From positions 1 through 32,834 of the forward strand of contig DRKP01000121.1 in NCBI GenBank assembly GCA_011051715.1: a stretch of 32,834 nt of DNA. The letters run 5' to 3'. Below the pieces are notes generated by a model. The model had not been told where the DNA came from, did not search any database, and saw only the letters and a list, made by a program, of their open reading frames with translations. Both the position numbers and the translations under genes were made by a program. This DNA is from Sedimenticola thiotaurini. Its GTDB lineage: Bacteria; Pseudomonadota; Gammaproteobacteria; Chromatiales; Chromatiaceae. Below are positions 20,139 to 31,916 of this stretch, piece by piece; position 1 is the stretch's first letter; each line of letters opens with the position of its first letter.

Positions 20139-20159
20139 CCTCACTCCTCACTCCTCACC
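20139..20159. repeat. Tandem heptamer CCTCACT, three copies
   Basis: CCTCACT, CCTCACT and CCTCACC stand head to tail, followed by a C-rich, purine-poor tract to about 20190. This lies in the 231-base gap between divergent radC and coaBC. On the plus strand, TTGACA at 20220-20225 could be a -35 of coaBC, but no -10 is visible at the right spacing. A weak radC promoter candidate (TTGCGT, 17 bases, TAAGCT on the minus strand, about 20107-20135) was also noted. Confidence 0.5.
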
Positions 20160-20283
20160 ATCCACCCCACCCCTCTCCCTTCCCGACCCGCCATCATTCG
20201 GTTACTCTTCAGCGGGTATTTGACAGAACCAAGGTGTCAGAACTCCTCGACCCGGTTGTCGAGCTTCCAGGAGAGACCGGCGG

Positions 20284-21489
20284 ATGTCCCCATTGCAGGA
20301 CAGGAACCTGTTGCTCGGCGTCACCGGCGGCATCGCCGCCTACAAGTCGGCCGAGCTGGTGCGCCTGCTGCGTCGTGCCGGCGCCCGGGTGCGGGTGGTG
20401 ATGACCGGGGCCGCCGGCCGGTTCATCACCCCCATGACCCTGCAGGCCCTCTCCGGTGAACCGGTGCGGCAGGAGCTGTTCGATCCCGCCCACGAAGCCG
20501 CCATGGGCCACATCGAACTGGCACGCTGGGCCGACCGGATCCTGATCGCCCCCGCCAGCGCCGACTTCATGGCCCGGCTCGCCGCCGGCATCGCCGACGA
20601 TCTGCTCTCCACCATCTGCCTGGCGACCGGGTCCCCCGTGATCGTGGCACCGGCGATGAACCAGGGCATGTGGCGCAATCCCGCCACCCGGGAAAACGCC
20701 GCCCTGCTGCAGCGCCGCGGCGTCGTCCTGTGGGGTCCGGCCGAGGGAGAGCAGGCCTGTGGCGAACAGGGCCCCGGCCGCATGCTGGAGCCGGCGGACC
20801 TGCTGCGGCGGCTGGAGCGCCACCTGGCCGGAGACGGTCGCTTCGCCGGCCGCCATGTCCTGCTGACCGCCGGGCCCACCCGCGAGGCGCTGGACCCGGT
20901 GCGCTACCTGACCAATCGCAGCTCCGGCAAGATGGGATATGCGCTGGCCGAGGCGTTCCTGGCCGAGGGGGCGCAGGTCACCCTGGTGAGCGGTCCGGTG
21001 GCACTGCCCCCCCCTGCCGGTGCGGAGACGATCGCGGTGGAGAGCGCCCTGGAGATGGAGCAGGCGGTGCTGGATCGGGTGAACCGGTGCGACCTGTTCG
21101 TCGCCTGCGCCGCGGTGGCGGACTACCGTCCGCGGGTGGTCGCCGGGGAGAAGATCAAGAAGCGGGACGAGACGCTGGGGCTGGAACTGGTGCGCAATCC
21201 GGATATCCTGGCCCGGGTGGCGGCGCTGCCGGCGCCGCCGTTCACCGTCGGCTTCGCTGCCGAGACCTCAGACCCTGTGGCTCGGGCCGAGGAGAAGCGC
21301 CGGCGCAAGGGGGTGGACATGATCGCCGCCAACCTGGTGGGGGCCGCCGAGGGGGGATTCGAACGGGACGACAACGCCCTGACGGTACTCTGGGAGGGCG
21401 GCCACAGAGAGCTGCCACTGAGCGGCAAGCGGCAACTGGCCGACCGCCTGGTGGCATTGATCGCGGAGCGCTATGAACCGGGAAATTGA
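20284..21489 (+). CDS. coaBC: Bifunctional phosphopantothenoylcysteine decarboxylase / phosphopantothenate-cysteine ligase
   Basis: 401 residues. The N-terminal CoaC flavoprotein half (about 1-185) shows [17 protein letters not shown], the active-site histidine in [13 protein letters not shown], the PAMNQGMW motif and the substrate-clamp cysteine in [13 protein letters not shown]. The C-terminal CoaB half (about 195-401) has [32 protein letters not shown] and the lysines KIKK needed for ligation. Together they make 4'-phosphopantetheine for coenzyme A. AGGAGA precedes ATG 20284. The 3' end overlaps dut by 17 bases, as in the dfp-dut pair of E. coli. Confidence 0.97.
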   Translation: MSPLQDRNLLLGVTGGIAAYKSAELVRLLRRAGARVRVVMTGAAGRFITPMTLQALSGEPVRQELFDPAHEAAMGHIELARWADRILIAPASADFMARLAAGIADDLLSTICLATGSPVIVAPAMNQGMWRNPATRENAALLQRRGVVLWGPAEGEQACGEQGPGRMLEPADLLRRLERHLAGDGRFAGRHVLLTAGPTREALDPVRYLTNRSSGKMGYALAEAFLAEGAQVTLVSGPVALPPPAGAETIAVESALEMEQAVLDRVNRCDLFVACAAVADYRPRVVAGEKIKKRDETLGLELVRNPDILARVAALPAPPFTVGFAAETSDPVARAEEKRRRKGVDMIAANLVGAAEGGFERDDNALTVLWEGGHRELPLSGKRQLADRLVALIAERYEPGN

Positions 21490-21931
21490 GCTGAAGATAC
21501 TGGACCAGCGGCTGGGAACCGAGTTTCCGCTGCCGGACTATGCCACCGGGGGATCCGCCGGCCTGGATCTGCGGGCGATGCTGCACGCGCCCCTGGAGCT
21601 GGCACCGGGCGATACCCACCTGATTCCCACCGGCATCGCCATTCATATCGCCGATCCCCAGCTGGCGGCGGTGATCCTGCCGCGATCGGGACTCGGTCAC
21701 AAGCACGGCATTGTGCTCGGCAACCTGGTGGGGCTGATCGACTCCGATTACCAGGGGCAGCTGTTCGTCTCCTGCTGGAACCGGGGGCACAGGCCGTTCC
21801 TGATCGAGGTCGGTGAGCGCATCGCCCAGCTGGTGGTGCTGCCGGTGGTCAGGGCCCGCTTCAGGCAGGTGGAGGAATTCGACGAATCGGAGCGGGGCGA
21901 GGGGGGGTTCGGCCACTCGGGGCGGCATTGA
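21473..21931 (+). CDS. dut: Deoxyuridine 5'-triphosphate nucleotidohydrolase
   Basis: 152 residues with all five trimeric dUTPase motifs: GSAGLDLRA (1), [11 protein letters not shown] (2), [11 protein letters not shown] (3, containing the catalytic aspartate and Tyr), [10 protein letters not shown] (4) and the C-terminal arm [10 protein letters not shown] (5). It converts dUTP to dUMP, keeping uracil out of DNA and feeding thymidylate synthesis. It overlaps coaBC by 17 bases with GGAG just before the ATG. The phosphomannomutase gene follows 47 bases later. Confidence 0.98.
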   Translation: MNREIELKILDQRLGTEFPLPDYATGGSAGLDLRAMLHAPLELAPGDTHLIPTGIAIHIADPQLAAVILPRSGLGHKHGIVLGNLVGLIDSDYQGQLFVSCWNRGHRPFLIEVGERIAQLVVLPVVRARFRQVEEFDESERGEGGFGHSGRH

Positions 21932-21978
21932 CCGGCCGGGTTCCGGGTCCGGCGCATGACGACGGACGGGTTGAGGGA

Positions 21979-25432
<3,454 letters not shown>

Positions 25433-25443
25433 CGGGGGCCGGC

Positions 25444-26034
25444 ATGAGCGACAGGCCGTCACGCAAGCAGCTGATCCTGGAGGCCCTGGCCGGCGAGCTG
25501 GAGAAGAGCCCCGGCAGCCGCATCACCACCGCCGCCCTGGCTCGCGCCACCGGCGTCTCCGAGGCGGCCCTCTACCGGCATTTCGCCAGCAAGGCGAAGA
25601 TGTTCGAGGGGCTGATCGGTTTCGCCGAGGAGACCGTGTTCAGCCGCATCAACCAGATCCTGGAGGGGGAGAGGTCCACCCCGGTGCGCTGTGCCCGGGT
25701 GGTCTATCTGCTGCTCGGTTTCGCCGACCGCAATCCCGGTATCACCCGGGTCCTGCTGGGCGATGCCCTGGTGGGGGAGAATGAGCGCCTGCACCTGCGG
25801 GTGGAACAGTTCTTCGCCCGGCTGGAGACCCAGCTGAAGCAGATCCTGCGGGAATCCCGCCTGCGGGAGGGAAGCGATGACGGGCGGCCGGACCCGGACG
25901 TGGGTGCGGCCCTGCTGCTGGCGCTGGTGGAGGGGCGCATGCACCAGTACCTGCGGACCCGCTTCAGGGTGTCGCCGCTGCATCGCTGGGACGAGCAGTG
26001 GGCGCTGGTGGAACCGCTGCTGTTCCCCCTCTGA
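25444..26034 (+). CDS. slmA: Nucleoid occlusion factor SlmA (TetR family)
   Basis: 196 residues (E. coli SlmA has 198). The N-terminal TetR helix-turn-helix ITTAALARATGVSEAALYRHFASKAKMFEGLI aligns closely with E. coli SlmA in that segment (GVSEAALYRHF-SK-MF). LLLGFADRNPGITRVLLGDAL and LETQLKQILRE match the dimer and effector region. SlmA binds DNA sites and blocks FtsZ ring assembly over the nucleoid. Context with dut upstream and pyrE nearby is the enterobacterial arrangement. It is convergent with the DUF4124 gene. Confidence 0.94.
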   Translation: MSDRPSRKQLILEALAGELEKSPGSRITTAALARATGVSEAALYRHFASKAKMFEGLIGFAEETVFSRINQILEGERSTPVRCARVVYLLLGFADRNPGITRVLLGDALVGENERLHLRVEQFFARLETQLKQILRESRLREGSDDGRPDPDVGAALLLALVEGRMHQYLRTRFRVSPLHRWDEQWALVEPLLFPL

Positions 26035-26037
26035 CGC

Positions 26038-26053
26038 GGGCCCGGACCGGCCC
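26038..26053. terminator. Hairpin between convergent slmA and DUF4124 genes
   Basis: GGGCC (26038-26042) and GGCCC (26049-26053) can pair around six bases in the 26-base convergent gap. No T-run is present; the stem is short. Termination is plausible from position only. Confidence 0.3.
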
Positions 26054-26060
26054 CGGTGTG

Positions 26061-27059
26061 CTACTGCGGCTGCTTCCCCCCGCTGCCGGAAACTTCCCCA
26101 AGGAACTCGCGGAAACCGGTGCGGATCCGGTCCACCTCCCCGGTGTTGCAGAAGTCACGGCCCCGGGGCGACTCCTTGCACTGCAGGTCCATGAACAGGC
26201 GGGCGCCGGGGTCCTCCTTGTTGCGGATGCGCGAGACGGTGATGGAGATGTCGTCGTCCCGTAGCGGGGCGGCGGTCATGATGATGCTGTCGGCCAGCAT
26301 CTGCAGCCGGGTGGTGGCATGCTTCCGGACATAGGCCTCGGCCTGCTGCCAGGCCCGGTCGCAGGCGGCCTTGCTGTCGCACCGCACCACCGTCTCCAGC
26401 AGTGAATGCTCCGGCAGCCCCTGTTCCTTCTCCTGCGGTTTCGGCGCCAGGTTCTTCAGCTCGCGGAACCGTTCCAGGTCGGCGGCGTACTGCTGGCGGA
26501 TCGTCTCCTTGCTCTGTTCCTTGCGGATGATGGCGGTGTAGTAGTTCTTCAGCTGCTGGCGGGTGTTCTCGATCTCCTTCAGGTAGTTGGCGGAGATCTT
26601 GCGGCCCTCCCGCTCCAGGTTGGCGGCATTGCGCTGCATCTCGGCCAGCTTCAGCTTCAGCCGGCGGATGTTGCTGCGGATGATCTGGATCGAGGCGTCG
26701 ATGGTGGTCAGCTTGCCGTCCCGGGTCATCAGGATGTCGTCCTCGGTACGGAAGGTGCGCAGCAGCACCCGGTCCTTCTGCCGCTGCTCCTCGATCAGGC
26801 GCTGCTCCTCCTCCTTCAGCCGCTTCAGCTCCTCCTCCCGGGCCAGCTCCTCCGGGGTCTTGGCGCGATCGACCTTCTCCACCTCGATACCACGGGCGTC
26901 GAGCCGGGTGCGGGCCTGCTTCACCTGATCCGGCGGGACCCGGTCGGAATAGTGCACCCGGCCCTCCTCGTCGACCCAGCGGTACAACTTGGCGGCGACG
27001 CCGGCCGGCAACAGGAGAGCGACTGCGACGGTCAGTGCAATGACTGGTAGCGGTTGCAT
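26061..27059 (-). CDS. Exported DUF4124-domain coiled-coil protein, unknown function
   Basis: 332 residues from ATG 27059. Signal peptide at 1-23 (VIALTVAVALLLPAGVAA), then a DUF4124 motif LYRWVDEEGRVHYSDRVPP (about 25-43). Residues 70-215 are strongly charged and predicted coiled coil (EELKRLKEEEQRLIEEQRQ, LKLAEMQRNAANLERE). The C-terminal part has four cysteines (VVRCDSKAACDRAW, LQCKES, DFCNTG), likely two disulfides in the periplasm. DUF4124 proteins are common in gammaproteobacteria; no function is established for this one. It separates slmA from pyrE. A longer start at 27086 adds nine residues. Confidence 0.85.
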   Translation of the reverse strand: MQPLPVIALTVAVALLLPAGVAAKLYRWVDEEGRVHYSDRVPPDQVKQARTRLDARGIEVEKVDRAKTPEELAREEELKRLKEEEQRLIEEQRQKDRVLLRTFRTEDDILMTRDGKLTTIDASIQIIRSNIRRLKLKLAEMQRNAANLEREGRKISANYLKEIENTRQQLKNYYTAIIRKEQSKETIRQQYAADLERFRELKNLAPKPQEKEQGLPEHSLLETVVRCDSKAACDRAWQQAEAYVRKHATTRLQMLADSIIMTAAPLRDDDISITVSRIRNKEDPGARLFMDLQCKESPRGRDFCNTGEVDRIRTGFREFLGEVSGSGGKQPQ

Positions 27060-27166
27060 TGGATAACTGTATCTGCCTCTTCTCATCGACGATTGGAGCC
27101 TGCCCGGAGCGCCGGGTTCCCGCGACCGGTCCGATGGCGGGGCCGGTGGTGCAGCGACGGCCCCGG

Positions 27167-27217
27167 GAAGCCACCGGCCGGTCGCCCGCCGGCGGTGGTC
27201 CTGCCACCGGTGGTTTC
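27167..27217. repeat. Long imperfect inverted repeat upstream of the DUF4124 gene
   Basis: GAAGCCACCGG (27167-27177) and CCGGTGGTTTC (27207-27217) form an 11-bp stem with one G-T wobble. The 29-base loop itself contains the palindrome CCGCCGGCGG. The element occupies the middle of the 278-base non-coding gap between pyrE and the DUF4124 gene. No T-run follows. Confidence 0.5.
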
Positions 27218-27281
27218 AGTAACTAGCGGTCGATGCGGGAAAAGATTGAGCCCTTCCCGGTCGCGCATGCGGCAGGTCCGA

Positions 27282-27287
27282 AGTATA
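27282..27287 (-). promoter_or_regulatory. Possible -10 element upstream of the DUF4124 gene
   Basis: Minus-strand TATACT is a 5/6 match to the -10 consensus. No good -35 is seen 16-18 bases upstream. If used, the DUF4124 gene has a leader of about 215 bases that includes the inverted repeat at 27167-27217. The rest of this gap holds no recognisable gene. Confidence 0.28.
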
Positions 27288-27337
27288 GTCCGTCGCGGTG
27301 GCCGGAAGGGGCGTTTTCCCCTGTCCCTTGAATCGGA

Positions 27338-27979
27338 TCACACACCGTAGGCCTGGCGGTAGGCGTCGATCCGCTGAAGCGCCTCGCCGGAGTCCGGTTT
27401 CTCCGCCAGATACTCGGTCAGCTCCCGGAGCCGCACGATGGCGGCCACCGGGATGCCGTAGTCCTGCTCCACCTCCTGGATGGCGGAACGCTCCTCACGC
27501 CCCTTCTCCTGCCGGTCCAGGGCGATCACCACGCCGGCGGGCGCGGCGCCGTTGGCGCCGATGATCTCCATCGCCTCGCGTACCGCGGTGCCGGCGGTGA
27601 TCACGTCGTCGATGATCAGCACCCGGCCGGTCAGGGCATGGCCGACGATGCTGCCGCCCTCGCCGTGGTCCTTCGCCTCCTTGCGGTTGAAGGCATAGGG
27701 AACGTCGATGCCGTGGTGTTCGAACAGCGCCGCTGCGGTCACCGCCGCCAGCGGGATCCCCTTGTAGGCCGGGCCGAACAGGACGTCGAAGGCGATGCCG
27801 GAGTCGACGATGGTGCGGGCATAGTACCGTCCCAGCCTGGCCAGGCTGGCGCCGGTGTTGAACAGTCCGGCATTGAAGAAATAGGGGCTGACGCGGCCCG
27901 ACTTGAGGGTGAATTCACCAAACTTCAGTACGCCCACCTCGAGGGCGAAATCGAGAAACTCGCGCTGGTACTCTTGCAT
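27338..27979 (-). CDS. pyrE: Orotate phosphoribosyltransferase
   Basis: 213 residues, identical in length to E. coli Pyr[30 protein letters not shown]-type N-terminus, [11 protein letters not shown], the flexible loop [12 protein letters not shown] (about 99-110) and the PRPP loop [17 protein letters not shown] (about 120-136) are intact. It makes OMP from orotate and PRPP in pyrimidine synthesis. ATG 27979 has GGGAG upstream. rph, its usual partner, is absent here; instead ampG is divergent. A larger frame to 28321 is unconserved. Confidence 0.97.
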   Translation of the reverse strand: MQEYQREFLDFALEVGVLKFGEFTLKSGRVSPYFFNAGLFNTGASLARLGRYYARTIVDSGIAFDVLFGPAYKGIPLAAVTAAALFEHHGIDVPYAFNRKEAKDHGEGGSIVGHALTGRVLIIDDVITAGTAVREAMEIIGANGAAPAGVVIALDRQEKGREERSAIQEVEQDYGIPVAAIVRLRELTEYLAEKPDSGEALQRIDAYRQAYGV

Positions 27980-28007
27980 GGCAGGACTCCCGGGACAGAT
28001 GGGCCCT

Positions 28008-28036
28008 ATTGTCCGTGGGGTGAATGGGAGACGCAA
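28008..28036 (-). promoter_or_regulatory. Possible pyrE promoter
   Basis: Minus-strand TTGCGT (28031-28036) and GACAAT (28008-28013) are 17 bases apart and 28 bases upstream of the pyrE ATG. The -35 lies in the outer arm of the dyad at 28032-28078. If used, the leader is very short, so E. coli-type attenuation before pyrE would not be possible. Confidence 0.42.
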
Positions 28037-28078
28037 GGCGCCGGCCGGGTGCTCGCTGAGACCCGGCCGGCGTTTGCG
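28032..28078. repeat. Perfect 12-bp dyad with outer 5-bp arm between pyrE and ampG
   Basis: CGCCGGCCGGGT (28039-28050) and ACCCGGCCGGCG (28061-28072) are perfect inverted copies around a 10-base spacer. An outer pair CGCAA (28032-28036) and TTGCG (28074-28078) extends the symmetry to 17 pairs with a small internal loop. It lies between the divergent pyrE and ampG genes and overlaps candidate promoter boxes of both. It could be an operator or an RNA hairpin; no T-run follows on either strand. Confidence 0.75.
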
Positions 28079-28080
28079 GT

Positions 28081-28086
28081 TAGAAT
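28081..28086 (+). promoter_or_regulatory. Possible -10 element of ampG
   Basis: TAGAAT is a 5/6 match to the -10 consensus, 80 bases before the ampG ATG. No -35 is evident; the expected place lies inside the right arm of the dyad. This would suit an activator- or repressor-controlled promoter, but that is inference. Confidence 0.33.
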
Positions 28087-28166
28087 CCCGGTTCCACGGG
28101 CACAGAGGCATTGACGGAGGGACGGTGCACCCACGGGGAACAGAGTGACATCCGCCGGAGCGGGCC

Positions 28167-29417
28167 ATGAACGCTGAACGGCGGCGCATCCTGCGCTCGG
28201 TCTTCAGCGGCCGCATGCTGGTGGCCGCCCTGATGGGTTTCGCCTCCGGACTGCCGTTGCTGCTGACCGGATCGGTGCTGCAGGCATGGATGAAGGAGGA
28301 CGGGGTGGACCTCTCCACCATCGGTCTGTTCGCCCTGGTCGGGCTGCCCTACACCCTGAAGTTCCTGTGGGCCCCGCTGATGGACCGCTTCACCCCCGCC
28401 TTCCTCGGACGCCGCCGTGGCTGGCTGCTGCTGATGCAGCTGGCCCTGATCGGGGCCCTGCTGGTGCTGGCGGCGAGCAGCCCGGCGGCGAGCCCGCCGG
28501 GGGTGGCGCTGGCGGCGCTGCTGGTCACCTTCTTCTCCGCCAGCCAGGACATCGTCATCGATGCCTACCGGCGCGAGGCCCTGGCCGACGAGGAGCAGGG
28601 GCTGGGGGCGTCGCTCTACGTCAACGGCTACCGGGTGGGGATGCTGCTGGCCTCCGGTGGCGGCCTGATCATGGCCGACTTCATGCCCTTCCCCCAGGTC
28701 TACATGGTGATGGCCGGGATCATGCTGATCGGCGTGGCGACCACCCTGCTGGCGCCGGAGCCGGCGGTGAAGGAGGGTGCCCCCTCATCCCTGCTGGAGG
28801 CGGTGGTCCATCCGTTCGTGGAGTATTTCCAGCGCCCCGACGCGCTGCTGATCCTGCTGTTCATTCTGCTCTACAAGATCGGCGACACCATGGCCTCGCA
28901 GATGACCATTCCGTTCTACCTGGACATCGGCTTCAGCAAGACCGAGATCGGCGCGGTGGTGAAGCTGTTCGGCTTCTGGGCCACCATCCTCGGCGGCCTG
29001 GTGGGCGGGGTGCTGATCCTGCGCCTGGGGATCTACCGGGCATTGTGGGGCTTCGGCATCCTGCAGGGGGTCTCCACCGCCGGCTTCGCCCTGCTCGCCT
29101 TTCTCGGTGCCAGCCTGCCCGGCCTGGCCGGGGTGATCGCGTTCGAGAACTTCAGCGGCGGCCTCGGTACCGCCGCCTACGTCGCCTTCATGGCCAGCCT
29201 CACCAACAAGCGCTTCACCGCCACCCAGTACGCCCTGCTCTCCAGCCTGATGGGGGTGCCGCGGGTGATCGCCAGTTCGCCCACCGGCTACATGGTCGAG
29301 TGGATGGGCTGGGTGCCGTTCTTCCTGTTCTGCGCCCTGATCGCGGTGCCGGGGCTGCTGCTGCTGTGGTGGCTGCACGGCCGCGGCTCCACCGGCTATC
29401 GGGAGGCCCTGGTCTGA
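28167..29417 (+). CDS. ampG: AmpG-family muropeptide permease (MFS)
   Basis: 416 residues with about 12 membrane segments. AmpG-type motifs are [23 protein letters not shown] near the N-terminus, [32 protein letters not shown] (about 124-139) and [24 protein letters not shown] (about 340). AmpG imports anhydro-muropeptides from the periplasm for cell-wall recycling and affects AmpC beta-lactamase induction where an ampC/ampR system exists. It is shorter than E. coli AmpG (491). Start ATG 28167 has GGAG upstream. The stop overlaps the next ATG by one base (TGATG), implying coupling. Confidence 0.87.
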   Translation: MNAERRRILRSVFSGRMLVAALMGFASGLPLLLTGSVLQAWMKEDGVDLSTIGLFALVGLPYTLKFLWAPLMDRFTPAFLGRRRGWLLLMQLALIGALLVLAASSPAASPPGVALAALLVTFFSASQDIVIDAYRREALADEEQGLGASLYVNGYRVGMLLASGGGLIMADFMPFPQVYMVMAGIMLIGVATTLLAPEPAVKEGAPSSLLEAVVHPFVEYFQRPDALLILLFILLYKIGDTMASQMTIPFYLDIGFSKTEIGAVVKLFGFWATILGGLVGGVLILRLGIYRALWGFGILQGVSTAGFALLAFLGASLPGLAGVIAFENFSGGLGTAAYVAFMASLTNKRFTATQYALLSSLMGVPRVIASSPTGYMVEWMGWVPFFLFCALIAVPGLLLLWWLHGRGSTGYREALV

Positions 29418-30097
29418 TGGAGGCGTGGCTGCCCTATCTCAGCGCCTTCGTGGTCGGCCTGCTCGGTGGCGTCCACTGCGTCGGCATGTGTGGCGGCATC
29501 GTCGGCGCCCTCACCTTCGGCCTGCCGCCGGAGCGGCGCCGTGGGATCGCCGCCATGCTGCCGTTCCAGCTCGCCTACAACCTGGGCAGGATCCTCAGCT
29601 ATGTGCTGGCGGGGGCGGTGATGGGGGGCGTCGGGATCCTGCTGGCCCAGCTGATGCCGGTCTACTACGCCCAGCGGGTGCTGCTGGGGATCGCCGGCCT
29701 GTTCATGGTCCTGCTCGGGCTCTACCTCTCCGGCTGGTGGATGGTGCTGGGCCGGCTGGAGCGTGCCGGTGGCGCGGTGTGGCGGCGGCTGGAGCCCCTG
29801 GGCCGGCGCCTGCTGCCGGTGACCAGCCCCGGCCGCGCCCTGGTGGTGGGTATGATCTGGGGCTGGATCCCCTGTGGTCTGGTCTACAGCATGCTGGTCA
29901 ACGCCGTGGCCGCCGGTGGCGCCCTGCAGGGGGCGGCGCTGATGCTCGCCTTCGCCCTGGGGACCCTGCCCAACCTGCTGCTGATGGGGATGCTGGCCGG
30001 TGCCGCGGCGCGGCTCTCCGGATCCCCCCTGGTACGCCGGGTCGCCGGCGTCACGGTGATGCTGTTCGGCCTCTATACCCTGTGGCAGGCATTCTAG
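29417..30097 (+). CDS. Sulfite exporter TauE/SafE-UreH-type membrane protein
   Basis: 226 residues, six predicted membrane segments. The N-terminus has the HCVGMCGGIVGAL motif (about 20-32) typical of the UreH_2/TauE-like group, and the second half has GMIWGWIPCGLVYSML (about 148-163), the internal counterpart with a conserved Pro-Cys. Members are often found with cbb3 oxidase maturation or metal genes and are suspected in copper or thiol transport; no such partner is visible here. The start overlaps the ampG stop by one base. A terminator-like hairpin follows at 30176. Confidence 0.85.
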   Translation: MEAWLPYLSAFVVGLLGGVHCVGMCGGIVGALTFGLPPERRRGIAAMLPFQLAYNLGRILSYVLAGAVMGGVGILLAQLMPVYYAQRVLLGIAGLFMVLLGLYLSGWWMVLGRLERAGGAVWRRLEPLGRRLLPVTSPGRALVVGMIWGWIPCGLVYSMLVNAVAAGGALQGAALMLAFALGTLPNLLLMGMLAGAAARLSGSPLVRRVAGVTVMLFGLYTLWQAF

Positions 30098-30158
30098 GGT
30101 TTGTCGACGGGCCCTGGGGCGGCCAGCCGCCCCCTTCCCCGTTTCTCCGATCATCTCC

Positions 30159-30187
30159 TTGACCCACTCCGGCGCGGGGAGGAGAAT
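30159..30187 (+). promoter_or_regulatory. Possible promoter of the mla operon
   Basis: TTGACC (30159-30164) and GAGAAT (30182-30187) are separated by 17 bases, in the 192-base gap before mlaF. The -10 lies inside the hairpin at 30176-30197, so the two readings compete. mlaF has no clear Shine-Dalgarno near its ATG. Confidence 0.33.
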
Positions 30188-30197
30188 TCTCCCCTTT
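30176..30197 (+). terminator. Terminator-like hairpin after the TauE/UreH gene
   Basis: GGGGAG (30176-30181) and CTCCCC (30189-30194) pair around GAGAATT, followed by three T. The stem is short and the T-run weak, so termination would be partial. Confidence 0.4.
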
Positions 30198-30289
30198 GAG
30201 ACCGGTGACGGCGTCTGTCCAGGGCAGGGCTGCGCGGGACCGGGAATCGCACCACACCTGGCAGGGCAATCATTCGATTTCGAACCGTT

Positions 30290-31087
30290 ATGGACAACCT
30301 GGTTGAAATCCGAGACCTCCGTTTCTGCCGTGGTTCCAAGGTGATCTTCGACGGGATCGATATCGATATCCCGCGTGGGAAGATCACCGCCATCATGGGC
30401 CCCAGCGGCACCGGCAAGACCACCCTGCTGAAGCTGATCGGTGGCCAGCTGCGTCCGCACCGGGGCAGCGTGCGGGTGGACGGCCAGGCGGTGCACCGGC
30501 TGCCCATCCGCGAACTCTACCGCCTGCGCATGCGCATGGGAATGCTGTTCCAGAGCGGTGCCCTGCTCACCGACCTGAACGTGTTCGACAATGTGGCCTA
30601 CCCGCTGCGTGAGCACACCGGTCTGCCCGAATCCATGATCCGCAAGCTGGTGCTGATGAAGCTGGAGGCGGTGGGACTGCGCGGTGCCCGCGAGCTGATG
30701 CCGAGCGAACTCTCCGGCGGCATGGCGCGGCGGGTGGCCCTGGCCCGGGCCATTGCACTGGACCCGGACATGATCATGTACGACGAGCCGTTCACCGGCC
30801 AGGATCCCATCTCCATGGGGGTGCTGGTACAGCTGATCCATGCCCTCAACCAGGCCAGCCGGCTGACCAGTATCATCGTCTCCCACGACGTGCAGGAGAC
30901 GGCGGGGATCGCCGACCTGATCTACCTGATCTCCGACGGCCGGGTGATCGGGCGCGGTGCACCGTCGGACCTGCTGCAGTCGGAATCGGCCTGGGCACGG
31001 CAGTTCATGCAGGGGCTGCCGGATGGTCCGGTACCGTTCCACTATCCGGCGCCACCGCTGGAGCGCGACATCCTGGGCGGCGGCTGA
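30290..31087 (+). CDS. mlaF: Phospholipid ABC transporter ATP-binding protein MlaF
   Basis: 265 residues. Walker [10 protein letters not shown] (about 37-45), Q-loop [24 protein letters not shown] signature [16 protein letters not shown] (about 142-157), Walker [10 protein letters not shown] and the H-loop SHD are complete. [16 protein letters not shown] is characteristic of the MlaF/Mkl subfamily. It powers phospholipid movement between membranes with MlaE, MlaD and MlaB. The ATG has no strong ribosome-binding site. The stop shares a base with the mlaE start. The last 20 residues form the C-terminal tail used by E. coli MlaF for MlaB contact, but a match there is not evident. Confidence 0.95.
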   Translation: MDNLVEIRDLRFCRGSKVIFDGIDIDIPRGKITAIMGPSGTGKTTLLKLIGGQLRPHRGSVRVDGQAVHRLPIRELYRLRMRMGMLFQSGALLTDLNVFDNVAYPLREHTGLPESMIRKLVLMKLEAVGLRGARELMPSELSGGMARRVALARAIALDPDMIMYDEPFTGQDPISMGVLVQLIHALNQASRLTSIIVSHDVQETAGIADLIYLISDGRVIGRGAPSDLLQSESAWARQFMQGLPDGPVPFHYPAPPLERDILGGG

Positions 31088-31866
31088 TGCTGGAGTTTCT
31101 GGCGACACTGGGGCGCAGCGCCATCGGCACGCTGCAGCGGCTGGGCCAGGGCAGTCTGCTGCTGTGGCACATGCTGGGCGGCCTCGGCGACCTGGCGCGG
31201 CGGCCGCGGCTGCTGCTCGTCCAGGTGTTCTCGGTTGGCGTGCTGTCGGTGCTGATCGTGGCCGTCTCCGGCATCTTCGTCGGCATGGTGCTGGGACTGC
31301 AGGGCTACAATACCCTGTCCCAGTTCGGTGCCGCCCAGTCGCTGGGGGTGGTGGTGGCGGCCTCCCTGGTGCGCGAGCTGGGCCCGGTGGTGACGGCGCT
31401 GCTGTTCGCCGGCCGCGCCGGTTCCGCCCTGACCGCGGAGATCGGCCTGATGAAGGCGACCGAACAGCTCTCCGGTCTGGAGATGATGGCGGTGGATCCG
31501 GTGAAGCGCATCCTCACCCCGCGCTTCCTCGCCGGGTTCGTCTCCATGCCGCTGCTGGCCGCCCTGTTCAGTGCCCTCGGGGTGATCGGCGGCTACTTCG
31601 TCGGTGTCGGTCTGCTGGGGGTGGACGACGGCGCCTTCTGGTCCCAGATGCAGGCCAAGATCGACCTCCACGACGACATCGTCAACGGGGTGATCAAGAG
31701 CCTGGTGTTCGGCTTCGTCTGCACCTGGATCGCCCTGTTCCAGGGCTATGCCGCGCTGCCGACATCGGAGGGGGTGAGCCGTGCCACCACCCGGACGGTG
31801 GTGCACTCCTCGCTGGCGGTGCTGGGCCTGGACTTCATCCTGACGGCGCTGATGTTCGGCGCCTGA
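31087..31866 (+). CDS. mlaE: Phospholipid ABC transporter permease MlaE
   Basis: 259 residues, as in E. coli (260). Membrane segments and the family core [54 protein letters not shown] are clear, with the coupling-helix region around [16 protein letters not shown]. It forms the inner-membrane permease dimer of the Mla complex. The start overlaps the mlaF stop by one base. A hairpin at 31871 and a 50-base gap separate it from mlaD. Confidence 0.96.
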   Translation: MLEFLATLGRSAIGTLQRLGQGSLLLWHMLGGLGDLARRPRLLLVQVFSVGVLSVLIVAVSGIFVGMVLGLQGYNTLSQFGAAQSLGVVVAASLVRELGPVVTALLFAGRAGSALTAEIGLMKATEQLSGLEMMAVDPVKRILTPRFLAGFVSMPLLAALFSALGVIGGYFVGVGLLGVDDGAFWSQMQAKIDLHDDIVNGVIKSLVFGFVCTWIALFQGYAALPTSEGVSRATTRTVVHSSLAVLGLDFILTALMFGA

Positions 31867-31870
31867 ACCG

Positions 31871-31887
31871 CGCCCGCCTGGCGGGCG
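31871..31887. repeat. Hairpin between mlaE and mlaD
   Basis: CGCCCGC and GCGGGCG form a 7-bp stem with loop CTG, five bases after the mlaE stop. Two T follow, too few for a terminator. It may tune the ratio of MlaE to MlaD, which is needed in different amounts (dimer versus hexamer); this is inference. Confidence 0.45.
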
Positions 31888-31916
31888 TTCCGAACCGGTT
31901 TGACAGAGACGCAACC

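Noticed and set aside
27083-27268. 61-codon minus-strand frame in the pyrE-DUF4124 gap
   Set aside because: Arg/Gly/Pro-rich and it crosses the inverted repeat; no convincing ribosome-binding site or family.
28286-30097. Plus-strand frame of 603 codons including the TauE/UreH gene
   Set aside because: Only the part from 29417 resembles a protein family. The upstream part is a shadow of ampG in another frame.
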